From positions 55,504 to 119,503 of the forward strand of contig NZ_BSRQ01000028.1 of assembly GCF_030268685.1 (NCBI RefSeq): DNA of 64,000 nt, written 5' to 3'. Made by a program: the position numbers and the translations under genes. Origin of the DNA: Microtetraspora sp. NBRC 13810 (GTDB taxonomy: Bacteria; Actinomycetota; Actinomycetes; Streptosporangiales; Streptosporangiaceae). A model generated the notes under the pieces. That model was not told the origin of the DNA, ran no database searches, and worked only from the letters and a program-made list of their open reading frames with translations. Below are positions 1 through 9,923 of the stretch, piece after piece. Numbering within the stretch: the first letter of the stretch is position 1; every line of letters begins with the position of its first letter.

Positions 1-60
1 GCCGACCGCGATGTAGATCAGTCCGACCAGGCTGACGCCTCTCCGGTATCTGTATGCCAC
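1..60 (-). CDS. Partial gene: N-terminus of a small probable membrane protein
   Basis: Only the first 20 codons are inside the window; the gene runs leftward off the edge. Reading the minus strand from a GTG at 60 gives M-A-Y-R-Y-R-R-G followed by a hydrophobic run (VSLVGLIYIAVG), the pattern of a short cationic N-terminus entering a membrane helix. A GAGGAGA ribosome binding site lies 5-12 bases upstream of the GTG. It is divergent from endonuclease IV. The family cannot be named from 20 residues. Confidence 0.55.
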   Translation of the reverse strand, partial: MAYRYRRGVSLVGLIYIAVG

Positions 61-178
61 GTCGTCTCCTCGGGGGTAAAAAGCCGCGTGACGCGGGGGT
101 TTCGCCCGTCACGACTGCCCATCCGGCGGGCCTCGAAACGGAGACCGGCCCCCACCTGGGTCGACTACGCTCGAAGGC

Positions 179-937
179 ATGGTGCGCATCGGAGCTCACG
201 TCGACCAGGACGACCCAAGAGGCCACGCGGCGGCGGTCGACGCCGACGTGGTGCAGTTCTTCCTCGGCGATCCGCAGGGCTGGAAGGGTCCCGTGGTGCC
301 GGAGAAGGCCGCCGACCTCCGGGACTCCGGCGTCGACGTCTACATCCACGCGCCCTATGTGATCAACGTGGCGACCGCCAACAACCGGATCAGGATCCCC
401 AGCCGCAAGCTGCTCGGCCAGCACCTCGCGGCGGCGGCCGACCTCGGCGCGAAGGGCCTGATCGTGCACGGCGGCCACGTCGGCAAGGACGACGACCCGC
501 AGGGCGGTTTCGACAACTGGCGCAAGGTGTTCGAGCGCCTGGAGGACCGCCGCGTCCCCGTCCTCATCGAGAACACCGCGGGCGGCGGCAACGCGATGGC
601 CCGCAAGCTGGAGCGGATCGCCCGGCTGTGGGAGGCGCTCGACGGGTTCGACGTGGGCTTCTGCCTCGACACCTGCCACGCCCACGCCGGCGGCGAAGAC
701 CTCGTCGGCCTCGTCGAGCGGGTCAGGGCCATCACCGGCCGCGTCGACCTCGTCCACTGCAACGACTCGCGCGACGCCTTCGACTCCGGCGCCGACCGGC
801 ACGCCAACCTGGGCGCCGGCCGGATCGACCCGGAGCTGATCCTCGGCGTGTGCCGGGCCGCCGGGGCGCCGATCGTGGTGGAGACGCCCGGCGCGGGCCA
901 GGCCGACGACATCGCCTTCCTCAGGAAGCACCTGTAG
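179..937 (+). CDS. nfo: Deoxyribonuclease IV (AP endonuclease, family 2)
   Basis: Base-excision-repair enzyme that cuts DNA 5' of abasic sites. The 252-residue TIM-barrel length is slightly short for endonuclease IV (about 280). The metal-ligand signatures are visible in order: H57 in IHAPY, H97 in VHGGH, E131 in IENTAG, D164 and H167 in LDTCH, H193 in HCND, H208 in RHAN and E235 in VETPG, which together would hold the tri-zinc centre. The ATG start at 179 has no strong Shine-Dalgarno sequence; it follows 'gctcgaaggc'. It stands alone, followed by a 119-base gap that carries one perfect DnaA box. Naming is secure at family level; gene symbol by analogy with E. coli nfo. Confidence 0.9.
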   Translation: MVRIGAHVDQDDPRGHAAAVDADVVQFFLGDPQGWKGPVVPEKAADLRDSGVDVYIHAPYVINVATANNRIRIPSRKLLGQHLAAAADLGAKGLIVHGGHVGKDDDPQGGFDNWRKVFERLEDRRVPVLIENTAGGGNAMARKLERIARLWEALDGFDVGFCLDTCHAHAGGEDLVGLVERVRAITGRVDLVHCNDSRDAFDSGADRHANLGAGRIDPELILGVCRAAGAPIVVETPGAGQADDIAFLRKHL

Positions 938-1056
938 GGATATCCCCAAGGGCTGCCCAGGATTCGTACACAGCCTGTGGATAACTTCCCTGGATTACCA
1001 AGACCGAAAAGTGGGTAAGGGCGCCGGGCCCCAGGTCAAGGGCCCGGCACCGAGCC

Positions 1057-1863
1057 TCAGACGGCCTTGAGGAAACCGCCGTCCACCACGTAGTCCGCCC
1101 CGGTGGTGCTGCCCGAGCGCGGCGACGCCAGCAGCGCGACCACGTCGGCGACCTCCTGCGGGTCCACCAGGCGGCCGGTGGTCAGGCTCATCATCTCCGG
1201 CGCGAGGCTGGCGATGACGGTGTCGCGGTCGGTGTTCACCTGGGCGGCGATGATGTCGGCGGCGCCGCCCTCCTCGGTCCACCAGGCCGTGCGGACCGGC
1301 CCCGGGGAGACGGTGTTCACCCGGATGCCCTGCGGGCCGTACTCCTCCGACAGCGCCTTGCCGAGGTTGTTCAGGCCGGCCTTGGCGGCGTTGTAGTCGA
1401 CGTTCATCGGGGCGGGCTGCCGCGCGCCGCCCGAGGAGACGTTGACGATGGCGCCGCCGCCCCGCCGGAGCATCAGCGGGATCGCCGCCCGCACCGCACG
1501 GACCACGGAGAAGAGGTTGAACTCGAACATCTCCCGCCAGGCGGCGTCATCCGGGGCGAGGAAGGTGAAGCGCGGAAGGCTGACGCCGGGGGGCGGACCG
1601 CCCGCGTTGTTCACCAGGATGTCCAGCCCGCCGAACTCCTCGGCCGCGCGCGCCATGACCCGGGCGGGCGCCTCCGGGTCCATCAGGTCCACCGGCACGT
1701 GCACCAGGTCGGGCCCGGCGAGCGCGTCCAGGTCCGCGCCGCTCCTGCGGGAGGCGGCGACCACCCTGGCGCCCTCGTCGAGCAGGGTACGCACCACGGC
1801 GAGCCCGATGCCCTTCGACGCCCCGGTGACCACGGCGACACGGCCGGAAAGTCGCAGGTCCAT
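1057..1863 (-). CDS. SDR-family NAD(P)-dependent oxidoreductase
   Basis: A 268-residue classical short-chain dehydrogenase/reductase. The cofactor motif TGASKGIG is at residues 13-20, NNAG at 85-88, the catalytic Ser near 143 and the Y157-x3-K161 pair in YNAAK. An arginine pair after the second strand (SRR) favours NADP(H). The start at 1863 is chosen because GGAAGGA lies about 10 bases upstream and because the next ATG, 14 codons earlier, adds no conserved sequence. The C-terminal GGF motif region is intact. The substrate cannot be read from sequence. It is transcribed alone, convergent with nfo. Confidence 0.9.
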   Translation of the reverse strand: MDLRLSGRVAVVTGASKGIGLAVVRTLLDEGARVVAASRRSGADLDALAGPDLVHVPVDLMDPEAPARVMARAAEEFGGLDILVNNAGGPPPGVSLPRFTFLAPDDAAWREMFEFNLFSVVRAVRAAIPLMLRRGGGAIVNVSSGGARQPAPMNVDYNAAKAGLNNLGKALSEEYGPQGIRVNTVSPGPVRTAWWTEEGGAADIIAAQVNTDRDTVIASLAPEMMSLTTGRLVDPQEVADVVALLASPRSGSTTGADYVVDGGFLKAV

Positions 1864-2062
1864 GATGTCCGTCCTTCCCTCGTCAACGGCCCGGATCCGG
1901 GCCACGTCGCCGAAGGTAGTTCGCTCATCTGTTCGATCGCTGGCGGCGAACGGACGCGTAATCCGGCAGGTGGTCCCGGCGGATTCCTAGGAACGCCGAC
2001 CCTCTCCTTGCCTGCGGCACGGCCCAGCCTGGGTCCGCCGGTGCGCCGGTGCCCCGGGCGGT

Positions 2063-3262
2063 CTAGCCCGCCCAGGCCCCGGCCAGGAAGGTGAGCGTGT
2101 TGAGCGCCATCAGCGGCGCGATGAGCAGGGCGTAGACCCAGATGCCCGAACGGCGGAGCCGGGACCTCCGGCTCGTCTCCCCGGGGCGCGGCGTGGTCGC
2201 GCGGGCGAGCGCCAGCCACAGCGGCCACCACAGCAGCGCCGAGCGCGGGATCGACAGGTAGTACGCGGAGCACACCAGCGCGCCCACCTGGAGCCCCACG
2301 TAGACGAGTTCGCTCCACCTCCGCCGGGCGAGCAGCCACCCCACCAGCGCCACGCCGACGAACGCCCCGGCGATCTCCAGCCGGAACGCCCAGACGTACG
2401 GCCCGTTCCCCGTCGCCTCCTGCCACGTGGTGAGGAACGACTCCCACGGCGGCACGAGGGTGCGCCCCCAGCCGGCCTCCTGGGCATGGTTCCAGGCCAG
2501 CCAGTCGCCGGTCCGCCCGTGCTGGTAGGCCGAGTAGAGCACCAGGGGCACGAACGGCACCGCCAGCCAGCCCCAGTGGGTCCGGTACGGCTCCCGCCTC
2601 CGGTGCGCCCGCCACGAACCGCCGGCGTACTCCACGATGAGCGCGAGGGCCAGGAAGAGGCCGGTGATCCGCATGCAGGAGGCGCCCGCGGCGAGCAGCC
2701 CGGCCGTCAGCCAGTCGCCGCGCCGGGCGGCCAGCCACGCCGGGATGGCGAACGCGAGGAACAGCGCCTCGCTGTACCCGGCGAACAGGAAGACCGCGGT
2801 CGGGCACAGCAGCAGCGCCAGGACGGCACGCCAGCCGGCGCCCGGCGGCCCTTCGAACTCGGCGAGCCTGGCCAGCGCGACCACCGCGACGCCCCCGGCC
2901 ACCATCGAGATCAGCAGGCCGCTGAGGGTCCAGTCGGGCACGAGGAGGTGAACCACCCGGAGCATGACCGGCATTCCGGGGAAGAAGGCGGGCAGCCCGG
3001 CGTCCGGCGGGGCGGAGGGGTCGCCGCCGTAGCCGTACTGGGCGATCTTGATCAGCAGGTCGGCGTCCCAGTGCCGCCAGCGGTCCACGAAGGACGGGGC
3101 GGCCCGGTCGCCGAGCAGCGCCCCGGTGCCCACCACGGCCAGGATGACGATCCCGGCCCGGGAGGCCACCCACAGCGTCAGGGCGTGGAAGGCGGCGTCC
3201 GAGCTATCCCGGGGGGCCGGGGTCCGGGCGGCGGCTGCGGTCTCGGAGGGCGGGGAGGACAC
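2063..3262 (-). CDS. PIG-V-like polytopic mannosyltransferase
   Basis: A 399-residue integral membrane protein with about eight to ten hydrophobic segments. It has the GPI-mannosyltransferase II (PIG-V) layout: an early luminal loop with a W-D aspartate pair region (DRWRHWDADLL, residues about 60-70) followed by FFPGMPVMLR, which matches the family's catalytic-loop pattern. Such actinobacterial proteins are polyprenyl-phosphate-mannose-dependent glycosyltransferases acting outside the membrane on glycolipid or protein. It lies 19 bases downstream of a GT87 gene on the same strand, so the two probably form an operon with the penicillin-binding protein. Donor and acceptor are not readable. Confidence 0.72.
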   Translation of the reverse strand: MSSPPSETAAAARTPAPRDSSDAAFHALTLWVASRAGIVILAVVGTGALLGDRAAPSFVDRWRHWDADLLIKIAQYGYGGDPSAPPDAGLPAFFPGMPVMLRVVHLLVPDWTLSGLLISMVAGGVAVVALARLAEFEGPPGAGWRAVLALLLCPTAVFLFAGYSEALFLAFAIPAWLAARRGDWLTAGLLAAGASCMRITGLFLALALIVEYAGGSWRAHRRREPYRTHWGWLAVPFVPLVLYSAYQHGRTGDWLAWNHAQEAGWGRTLVPPWESFLTTWQEATGNGPYVWAFRLEIAGAFVGVALVGWLLARRRWSELVYVGLQVGALVCSAYYLSIPRSALLWWPLWLALARATTPRPGETSRRSRLRRSGIWVYALLIAPLMALNTLTFLAGAWAG

Positions 3263-3281
3263 GGGGGTGCGCGGCGGGCGG

Positions 3282-4649
3282 TCAGCCGATGCCGAGGAGC
3301 GGGTCCCGCCGGGACGAGGGCAGCAGGCGGAAGCGGTCCGGCGCGTTGTCGAAGACCCCGCCGGTCACGTCGTCCGAGCCGTCCTGCCGTACCACGTCCT
3401 TCTCCGGCCGGAGGATGTCCCGCACCACGAACGCGACCAGGATCATGATGGTGATGGCCCGGCCCCACACGGCGGTGAAGTAGGTGGTGTCGCTGATGCC
3501 GAGGGCCTCGTTGCCCTGCTGGAGGCCGACGAGGTAGAGCCAGATGGCGAAGAAGTACCAGACTTCGGCGAGTTGCCACAGCGCGAGCGGTTTCCAGTTG
3601 GGTCTGGCCAGCACGGCGAAGGGCACCAGCCACAGCACGAACTGCGGGGACCACACCTTGTTCGTCAGCATGAAGGCGGCGAGCGCCAGGAAGCACAGCT
3701 GCGCCAGGCGCGGCCGGGTCGGCGCCAGCAGGGCGAGCAGCGCGATGCCGAGGCAGAGCAGGGCGAGGACGACGATTCCCAGCACGCTCAGCAGGTCGGG
3801 GTCGCCCAGGATCGGCCACTGCCGCTGCTGGAAGTAGAACCAGAGCGATCCCCAGTCGGCCCCGCGCTCCTGGCTGAAGACGTAGAACCGCCGCCACCCG
3901 TCGAACGCGAAGATCATGACCGGCAGGTTGACGGCCAGCCACGCGCCCGCCGTGCCCGCCATCGTCTTCAGGAACGGCCGCCACGTCCCGGTGCGCAGCG
4001 TGAGCAGGAAGAGCGCGCCGACGAACATGAGCGGGTAGAACTTCGTGGCGATCGCCAGGCCGAGCAGGATGCCGGCGAGCCACTGCCGCTTCCTGGACCA
4101 GGCGAGCAGCATGCCCAGGGAGAGGACGCCGGCGGCGAGGTCCCAGTTGATGTACGCGGCGAGGATCACGCCGGGGGCGACCGCGTACCACAGCGCGTCC
4201 CAGCGGCGGCGGCCGGGACCGGCGAGCGCCGCCATCAGCAGCACGCCGGCCACCAGGCAGACGGCCATGAGCAGCGCGGTCAGGTCATAGAACCGCGCGC
4301 CCCTGGCCGCCACGTCGCCGACCGTGCCGACCAGCCGCGAGATCACGTCCATGACCCCGCCGAGCACCACCGGGTACTCGACCTGCTTGTCGAAGGGCAC
4401 GTTGGCGAAGTAGGGGACCTGCCCCTCGGCCAGGTGCCGGTCGAAGTAGAGCGGATAGATGTCGGTGTAACAGAAGTTGGTGAACTGCAGCGTCCCGTCG
4501 TTCCACGCCCCGCCGAAGCGGCAGGGCCACTTCCACAGGTACGCGAGGAGCGCGCCCATCACCCCGAACACCGCGAGCGGCACGTAGGCGAGGGCGCGCG
4601 TCCCCGAGTCGAACAGGATCAGATCGCGGGACGCTGTGTCACGTTTCAT
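3282..4649 (-). CDS. GT87/DUF2029 family membrane glycosyltransferase
   Basis: A 455-residue polytopic membrane protein. The first helix is at residues about 20-40 (YVPLAVFGVMGALLAYL), followed by a long extracytoplasmic loop with DIYPLYFDRHL and a P-Y-F/E-Y-P region, as in the DUF2029 (GT87) mannosyltransferases of the arabinomannan pathway. The position directly downstream of the class A PBP matches Rv0051 next to ponA1 in mycobacteria, which supports the family call. The ATG lies 3 bases past the PBP stop, so the two are translationally coupled. The substrate is unknown. Confidence 0.8.
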   Translation of the reverse strand: MKRDTASRDLILFDSGTRALAYVPLAVFGVMGALLAYLWKWPCRFGGAWNDGTLQFTNFCYTDIYPLYFDRHLAEGQVPYFANVPFDKQVEYPVVLGGVMDVISRLVGTVGDVAARGARFYDLTALLMAVCLVAGVLLMAALAGPGRRRWDALWYAVAPGVILAAYINWDLAAGVLSLGMLLAWSRKRQWLAGILLGLAIATKFYPLMFVGALFLLTLRTGTWRPFLKTMAGTAGAWLAVNLPVMIFAFDGWRRFYVFSQERGADWGSLWFYFQQRQWPILGDPDLLSVLGIVVLALLCLGIALLALLAPTRPRLAQLCFLALAAFMLTNKVWSPQFVLWLVPFAVLARPNWKPLALWQLAEVWYFFAIWLYLVGLQQGNEALGISDTTYFTAVWGRAITIMILVAFVVRDILRPEKDVVRQDGSDDVTGGVFDNAPDRFRLLPSSRRDPLLGIG

Positions 4650-4652
4650 CCG

Positions 4653-7475
4653 TCATCCGTCATCCGTGTCGCGGCCTCGGGTGGAGAACTCGGACGTGGT
4701 GCCGGGCGGGTTGCCGCCCCAGCCTCCGCCGCCGTCGCCCATGCCCGGATCCTCACAGGAGCCGTCCCACGGGAGGCACTCGCGGCTCTCCTCGGTGGGC
4801 GGGTCCACCGGGACGTCCTCGGCCGGTCCCCAGTCGTCGCCGGGGAAGCCCGAGTCGTCCGGCGGGATCGGGGTTTCGGTCTCCGTCGGCGTCGGGGCCG
4901 GGGAGGGCGCGAGGTTCTCCGGCATGCCGACGTTGGCGCGCGGCGGGAACTGCTCGACCTTGGCGCCCTTGAGCGCCTCCTGCATGAAGGCGTGCCAGAC
5001 CTTGGTCGGGTAGGTCGCGCCCTGGATGTCGCCGAGGGTGACCTCCGCGCCCTTGTGCTCCCTGTACATGCCGACGGCGGTGGAGAGCTGCGGGGCGAAG
5101 CCGACGAACCAGGCTTCCTTGTTCTCGTTGTTGGTGCCGGTCTTGCCGGCCACCGGGCGGTCGTAGAGCGCGGCAGCCTTACCGGTGCCGGCCTTGACCA
5201 CCTGCTGGAGCGCCACGATGGAGTCGGCGGCGGCGTCCGGCGAGATGACCTGCTTGAAGGTGTCGGACTCCTTGAACTGGGTCAAGCCCTCCTTCGTGAC
5301 GACCTTCTTGATCACGTGGGTCTCGTAGTGCTTGCCCTGGTTCGCGAAGATCGAGTAGCCGGCCGCCTGCTCCAGCGCGGTCACCTGGTTGCTGCCGATG
5401 CTCAGCAGGTAGTGGTGGCGCTGCTCGGCGTCCTCCAGCCGGGCCCGGTCCAGCCCCGCCGCGCTGGCGATGTCGATGACCTTGTCCAGTCCGACCTTCT
5501 CGGCCATGGTGGCGAACGCGGTGTTCACCGAGTCGGCCGTGGCTTTGATCACGTCGACCGAGGCGGGCCCGGAGTGGTCGTTGCCGATCGGGGTCGTGCC
5601 GGGCAGCTTCACCTCGCCGGTGCCCTGGAGGTAGCTGTTCAGGCTGTAACCGGAGTCGAGCCAGGCGGCCAGCACGTACGGCTTGAACGCCGACGCCGCC
5701 TGCTTCTGCGACATCGTGGACTGGTTCCACTCGTCCGTGAGGTAGTTCCTACCCCCGTAGAAGGCGCGGACCTGGCCGTTGCGCGGGTCGACGGCCGCGA
5801 GGCTGGTGGTGATCTCCTTGGACAGCCCGGAGGTGTTGTTCACCACCGCGTCCCTGGCGGCGGTCATCAGCCGCTTGTTGAAGGTGGAGGTGATCTTGTA
5901 GCCGCCCTTCTCCACCTCCTCCTTGTCGATGCCGTACTTCTTCTGCATCTCGTCCAGGACCGCGGTGATCATGTAGCCGTTCAGGCCCTTGTACGCGTCG
6001 GGACGCGTCCACTTCACGCGCTTCGGCATCGTCGGCGACTTGGTGGGCAGCGACCCGTACTTCTCCGGGTTCATCTCGGCCATGTTCTTGATCGCGGCGC
6101 TGTACCGCTCCTGGGTGGCGGCCATGTCCCCGGCCTCCTCCAGCCGGTCGAACCGGTCGGGGTTCTGGATCCGGCCCGCCAGGTAGGCGCCCTGCTCGGG
6201 CGAGAGGTCCTTGACGTTCTTCTTGAAGTACGCCTGCGCCGCCGCCTGGATGCCGTAGGCGCTGCGGCCGAAGTAGATGGTGTTGAGGTACCGGGTGAGG
6301 ATCTCGTCCTTCGACAGCGACTTGTCGACCTTGACGGCGACGAAGATCTCGGTGATCTTCCGGGTGACGGACACCTCCTGGCTGAGGCCGTCGTAGTAGT
6401 TACGCACCATCTGCTGGGTGATCGTCGAGGCGCCCTGCACCTGCTGCCCGGTGACCGTGCTGTAGACCGAGCGGGCGATACTGCGGAAGTCGATGCCGTT
6501 GTCCTCGCGGAAGGACTGGTTCTCCACCGCGATCACGGCGTCCTGCACCCACACCGGGATCTGGTCGATCGTCACCGGCGTCCGCCGGGTGCCGAGCCTG
6601 GCGATCACGCCCTTGCCGTCGTCGTAGTAGATGACGCTGCCCTGGTCGTCCGCGGTGTCCTGGGTCACCGTGGGGATGGGGGTGTTGGCGTAGGCCACGG
6701 CGATCATGCCGAAGATGCCCGCGGCGAACACCACCGCGCCGGCCATGACGAGCTTCCAGCTTGGGATGAACCGCTTCCAGCCCGTCTTGCCCGTGCCGCC
6801 GTCCCCGTCATCGTCGCCGCCGCCCGCGCGCCTGCGCCGGCGGCCACCGCCGCCGCCCGAGGCTCCGGGGTCGGTGGGATTGTCGTCACCCGGCCTGCGC
6901 GGTCCCCGGGGGCCGCGCGGACCGTCGGGGCCGCCGGGACGGCCGGGGCCGCCTTCCATGGAGCTGCGCGCCGTACGCGCGGCGCGCCTGCCGCCACCGG
7001 GTCCGCCGGGTCCCCCCGGGCCCGCGGGAGGGCGCGCGCCCGCCTCCGCCGCCGCGGCGGCGGCCATCATCGCCTGGGTGTCCTCGAAGGCGGCCTCGGC
7101 CCTGCGGCCCTGCGGGGCGGGCTGGCGGCCGGGGGCCTCGCGGCGGCCTCCCGGGGGCGGGCCCGCCCTTCGACCGCCCGGGTCGTGATCGCCCTGGCGG
7201 GCCTCCGGCGGGCGGCCGTCCTGGCGGGCGCGCGCCCCGCGGCCGGGAGGCGGCGGGGCGGGGCCGCGCTCGGGCGGATAGGAGCCACGGTCGGGTGGCG
7301 GGGCGGCGGGGCCGCGCTCGGCGTACCCGTCGCGGGACGACGGCGGCCCGGGGACGGCTCGGGGGTCGTTGCCCGGGGCGGAGCGACGACGCCGCCCTGG
7401 CTGAGCCGGCCCGGAAAAGCCGTCGCGCGGGGCGGGACCTCCGGTCGGCTCGGGGCCATAGCTGCTGTTACTCAC
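4653..7475 (-). CDS. ponA: Class A penicillin-binding protein (transglycosylase/transpeptidase)
   Basis: Bifunctional peptidoglycan synthase of 940 residues. The first ~230 residues are a cytoplasmic Pro/Gly/Arg-rich tail. One membrane anchor follows at about 241-262. The GT51 glycosyltransferase domain carries [28 protein letters not shown] and the RYLNTIYFG helix. The transpeptidase domain has the SxxK nucleophile motif in [12 protein letters not shown], and KTGT near residue 770. The C-terminus is a Pro/Glu/Asp-rich extracellular tail. The start is a GTG at 7475 behind a GAGGA site. In GT51 the usual ED-x2-F-x3-H-G reads EN-x2-F-x3-N-G here. It heads the operon with the two glycosyltransferases. 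Confidence 0.94.
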   Translation of the reverse strand: MSNSSYGPEPTGGPAPRDGFSGPAQPGRRRRSAPGNDPRAVPGPPSSRDGYAERGPAAPPPDRGSYPPERGPAPPPPGRGARARQDGRPPEARQGDHDPGGRRAGPPPGGRREAPGRQPAPQGRRAEAAFEDTQAMMAAAAAAEAGARPPAGPGGPGGPGGGRRAARTARSSMEGGPGRPGGPDGPRGPRGPRRPGDDNPTDPGASGGGGGRRRRRAGGGDDDGDGGTGKTGWKRFIPSWKLVMAGAVVFAAGIFGMIAVAYANTPIPTVTQDTADDQGSVIYYDDGKGVIARLGTRRTPVTIDQIPVWVQDAVIAVENQSFREDNGIDFRSIARSVYSTVTGQQVQGASTITQQMVRNYYDGLSQEVSVTRKITEIFVAVKVDKSLSKDEILTRYLNTIYFGRSAYGIQAAAQAYFKKNVKDLSPEQGAYLAGRIQNPDRFDRLEEAGDMAATQERYSAAIKNMAEMNPEKYGSLPTKSPTMPKRVKWTRPDAYKGLNGYMITAVLDEMQKKYGIDKEEVEKGGYKITSTFNKRLMTAARDAVVNNTSGLSKEITTSLAAVDPRNGQVRAFYGGRNYLTDEWNQSTMSQKQAASAFKPYVLAAWLDSGYSLNSYLQGTGEVKLPGTTPIGNDHSGPASVDVIKATADSVNTAFATMAEKVGLDKVIDIASAAGLDRARLEDAEQRHHYLLSIGSNQVTALEQAAGYSIFANQGKHYETHVIKKVVTKEGLTQFKESDTFKQVISPDAAADSIVALQQVVKAGTGKAAALYDRPVAGKTGTNNENKEAWFVGFAPQLSTAVGMYREHKGAEVTLGDIQGATYPTKVWHAFMQEALKGAKVEQFPPRANVGMPENLAPSPAPTPTETETPIPPDDSGFPGDDWGPAEDVPVDPPTEESRECLPWDGSCEDPGMGDGGGGWGGNPPGTTSEFSTRGRDTDDG

Positions 7476-7552
7476 ACGTCCTCGTTAAGTCATCGGCGAT
7501 GTTGTCATTGGCGACGGCCAGGGGCGGGTGCATGGACATCCGCCTGCCGGGA

Positions 7553-7933
7553 TCAGGTCTCCGAGGGGGGATCCCCGTTCCCGAGGACGAACGAGATCGC
7601 CAGGTGATTCCAGGCACAACCTTGGCAGACCTCTACCACGTAAACGCGGAATTCGCGGTATTGCCGCGCCATCTCCGCAAGGTCCGACGTGTTCTTTACC
7701 CGGCCTACAAGGCGGCCGAGCTCGTCCCCATATACATAGGTAACGTTCGTGACGTTCCGGCGCTCGCACACCGGGCAGAGGCGCTGTGTCTCCTCGCCGT
7801 GGAATCTCGCGGCGCGGAGGAGATAGGGATGTGCGTCACAAACGTCGTCGGCGGAGGCACGGCCGGCGCGGAGCGAACGAACCGTCGCCCTCTTCGCCAG
7901 GCCGTAGTCCACGACCAATCGCTGTGACCACAT
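7553..7933 (-). CDS. DUF5318 family protein with zinc-ribbon-like cysteines
   Basis: A 126-residue cytoplasmic protein. It has two CxxC pairs, CPVC near residue 53 and CQGC near 103, spaced like a small zinc ribbon. The middle reads as a short alpha/beta domain. The order ponA-DUF5318-PadR-ino1 matches the mycobacterial Rv0050-Rv0049-Rv0047c-Rv0046c neighbourhood, and that context is the main support for the family name. The start at 7933 is the ATG immediately before the first conserved residues; the ribosome site is weak. Function unknown. Confidence 0.75.
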   Translation of the reverse strand: MWSQRLVVDYGLAKRATVRSLRAGRASADDVCDAHPYLLRAARFHGEETQRLCPVCERRNVTNVTYVYGDELGRLVGRVKNTSDLAEMARQYREFRVYVVEVCQGCAWNHLAISFVLGNGDPPSET

Positions 7934-8034
7934 AGCAGCCAGAGTACGGCTTTTTACCGATCTGCCCCAACCTCTTGGCGAACTCATGGAGCACCCCCCT
8001 CGTTGCGACGTATGCCGGGCCGACGTATCCTGCT

Positions 8035-8055
8035 GATGTATCGACTCGATACATC
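8035..8055. promoter_or_regulatory. Perfect inverted repeat: probable PadR operator
   Basis: GATGTATCGA and TCGATACATC face each other around a single C (arms 8035-8044 and 8046-8055), a perfect 10-1-10 palindrome 24 bases before the padR start codon. Placement and symmetry are as expected for autoregulation by a dimeric PadR repressor. It could also control the downstream ino1, which is transcribed with padR. Confidence 0.75.
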
Positions 8056-8078
8056 GACGCGAGAGGGGGTGCTCTCCA

Positions 8079-8777
8079 GTGACCGGCGGAAGAGGCAACG
8101 TGCTGGAGCTCGCCGTGCTCGGGTCGTTGCACGAAACTCCGCTGCACGGCTACGAGCTGCGCAAACGGCTCAACGCCCTGCTCGGAATGTTCCGCGCCTT
8201 CTCCTACGGCTCGCTCTATCCATGCCTGCGCTCCCTGCTGAACCAGGGGCTGATCGTGGAGGAGCAGCCGCCCACCGAGGAGAGCGTCGCCCCGCTCTCC
8301 GGCCGGCGGTCGAAGATCGTCTACAAGCTGACGGCGGAAGGCAAGGAGCGGCTGCAGGAGCTCCTCACCCATTCGGGCCCGTCCGCGTGGGAGGACGAGA
8401 GCTTCGGCGTCCACTTCGCCTTCTTCCGTCACACCGAGGCCGAGGTTCGCCTGCGCATCCTCGAAGGCCGGCGCAGCCGGCTGGAGGAGCGCCTGGAAAG
8501 CGTCCGCACAGCTCTCGCCCGCACCCGTGAGCGTCTGGACAGCTACACCCTGGAGCTCCAGCGGCACGGCCTGGAATCGGTCGAGCGCGAAGTGCGCTGG
8601 CTCAACGAGCTGATCGCGACCGAGCGACGCGCCGAGGCACGGGGCGAAGCGGACACCACACGAGACACAACCACCAACATCCCGGCGGAGCGAGCGGGCT
8701 CGGCCAACGCCGAGAACAGGTCGCCGTCCGGCCGCCGCGCCGAGGATGACGGGCCTGACCGGGCCACGGATACGTAA
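8079..8777 (+). CDS. PadR family transcriptional regulator
   Basis: A 232-residue regulator. The N-terminal winged helix (residues about 5-85) has the PadR hallmarks: [37 protein letters not shown] and the [14 protein letters not shown] wing. A coiled-coil-like C-terminal domain (about 115-190) would form the dimer. The tail is low complexity. The GTG at 8079 is the first start in frame. The gene lies just after a perfect palindrome and its TAA overlaps an ATG of the ino1 reading frame by one base. The same pairing with ino1 occurs in mycobacteria (Rv0047c/Rv0046c), so it probably regulates inositol synthesis. The ligand is unknown. Confidence 0.9.
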   Translation: MTGGRGNVLELAVLGSLHETPLHGYELRKRLNALLGMFRAFSYGSLYPCLRSLLNQGLIVEEQPPTEESVAPLSGRRSKIVYKLTAEGKERLQELLTHSGPSAWEDESFGVHFAFFRHTEAEVRLRILEGRRSRLEERLESVRTALARTRERLDSYTLELQRHGLESVEREVRWLNELIATERRAEARGEADTTRDTTTNIPAERAGSANAENRSPSGRRAEDDGPDRATDT

Positions 8778-8797
8778 TGAGCAAGGGAGCGAGTGTC

Positions 8798-9877
8798 ATG
8801 GGTTCGGTGCGCGTAGCCATTGTCGGAGTCGGCAACTGCGCGGCGTCGCTTGTGCAGGGAGTGCACTATTACGCGGACGCCGACCCGGCCACCAAGGTGC
8901 CGGGCCTGATGCACGTACGGTTCGGCGACTACCACGTGGGCGACGTCGAGTTCGTCGCCGCGTTCGACGTTGACGCCAAGAAGGTCGGCCGCGACCTGTC
9001 CGAGGCCATCGTCGCCTCGGAGAACAACACGATCAAGATCTGCGACGTGCCGCCGCTGGGTGTGACCGTGCAGCGTGGCCCGACCTACGACGGTCTGGGC
9101 GAGTTCTACCGGGACATGATCGAAGAGTCTGACTTCGAGCCGGTGGACGTCGTGCAGGTGCTCAAGGAGACCCGGGCCGACGTGCTCGTCTCCTACCTGC
9201 CGGTGGGTTCCGAGGAGGCCGCCCGCTTCTACGCCCAGTGCGCGATCGACGCCAAGGTGGCCTTCGTCAACGCGCTGCCCGTCTTCATCGCCTCCGACCC
9301 CGAGTGGGCCGCGAAGTTCACCGAGGCGGGCGTGCCGATCGTCGGCGACGACATCAAGTCCCAGGTCGGCGCCACCATCACGCACCGGGTCATGGCCAAG
9401 CTGTTCGAGGACCGCGGCGTCGAGCTGCTGCGCACGTACCAGCTCAACTTCGGCGGCAACATGGACTTCATGAACATGCTGGAGCGCAAGCGCCTCCAGT
9501 CGAAGAAGATCTCCAAGACCCAGTCGGTCACCTCGCAGATCCCGCACGAGATGAGCAAGGGCGACGTGCACATCGGCCCCTCGGACCACGTGCCGTGGCT
9601 GGACGACCGCAAGTGGGCCTACGTGCGCCTGGAGGGCAGGTCCTTCGGCGACACCCCGCTCAACCTGGAGTACAAGCTCGAGGTGTGGGACTCGCCCAAC
9701 TCGGCGGGCATCATCATCGACGCGGTCCGCGCGGCCAAGATCGCCCTGGACCGGGGCGTCGGCGGCCCGCTGCTGTCGCCCGCGTCCTACTTCATGAAGT
9801 CGCCGCCGGTGCAGTACTCCGACGACGTCGCCCGCGAGGCCGTGGAGAAGTTCATCCGCGGCGAAGCCGAGCGCTGA
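8798..9877 (+). CDS. ino1: Inositol-1-phosphate synthase (myo-inositol-3-phosphate synthase)
   Basis: Converts glucose 6-phosphate to myo-inositol 3-phosphate, the entry to phosphatidylinositol and mycothiol. The 359-residue length fits actinobacterial Ino1. The Rossmann motif [12 protein letters not shown] is at residues about 8-20, and the conserved catalytic regions [26 protein letters not shown] and [13 protein letters not shown] are all present. An ATG at 8777 overlaps the padR stop, but the ATG at 8798 has an AAGGGAG site at a better distance and matches the usual [10 protein letters not shown] start, so it is preferred. A strong hairpin terminator follows. Confidence 0.95.
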   Translation: MGSVRVAIVGVGNCAASLVQGVHYYADADPATKVPGLMHVRFGDYHVGDVEFVAAFDVDAKKVGRDLSEAIVASENNTIKICDVPPLGVTVQRGPTYDGLGEFYRDMIEESDFEPVDVVQVLKETRADVLVSYLPVGSEEAARFYAQCAIDAKVAFVNALPVFIASDPEWAAKFTEAGVPIVGDDIKSQVGATITHRVMAKLFEDRGVELLRTYQLNFGGNMDFMNMLERKRLQSKKISKTQSVTSQIPHEMSKGDVHIGPSDHVPWLDDRKWAYVRLEGRSFGDTPLNLEYKLEVWDSPNSAGIIIDAVRAAKIALDRGVGGPLLSPASYFMKSPPVQYSDDVAREAVEKFIRGEAER

Positions 9878-9894
9878 TCGGCGGAGAAGGTACG

Positions 9895-9917
9895 GAAGCC
9901 CCCTGACCGGGGGCTTC
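9895..9917. terminator. Intrinsic terminator after ino1
   Basis: GAAGCCCCC pairs perfectly with GGGGGCTTC around a five-base loop (TGACC). It is 18 bases past the ino1 stop and 7 bases before the convergent idi stop, so it can serve both directions. Confidence 0.85.
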
Positions 9918-9923
9918 GCCTCA

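Noticed and set aside
3048..7607. Plus-strand open frame of about 1,500 codons opposite the glycosyltransferase and PBP genes
   Set aside because: It is the high-GC antisense shadow of clear genes; composition is His/Arg/Gly/Glu-rich with no motif.
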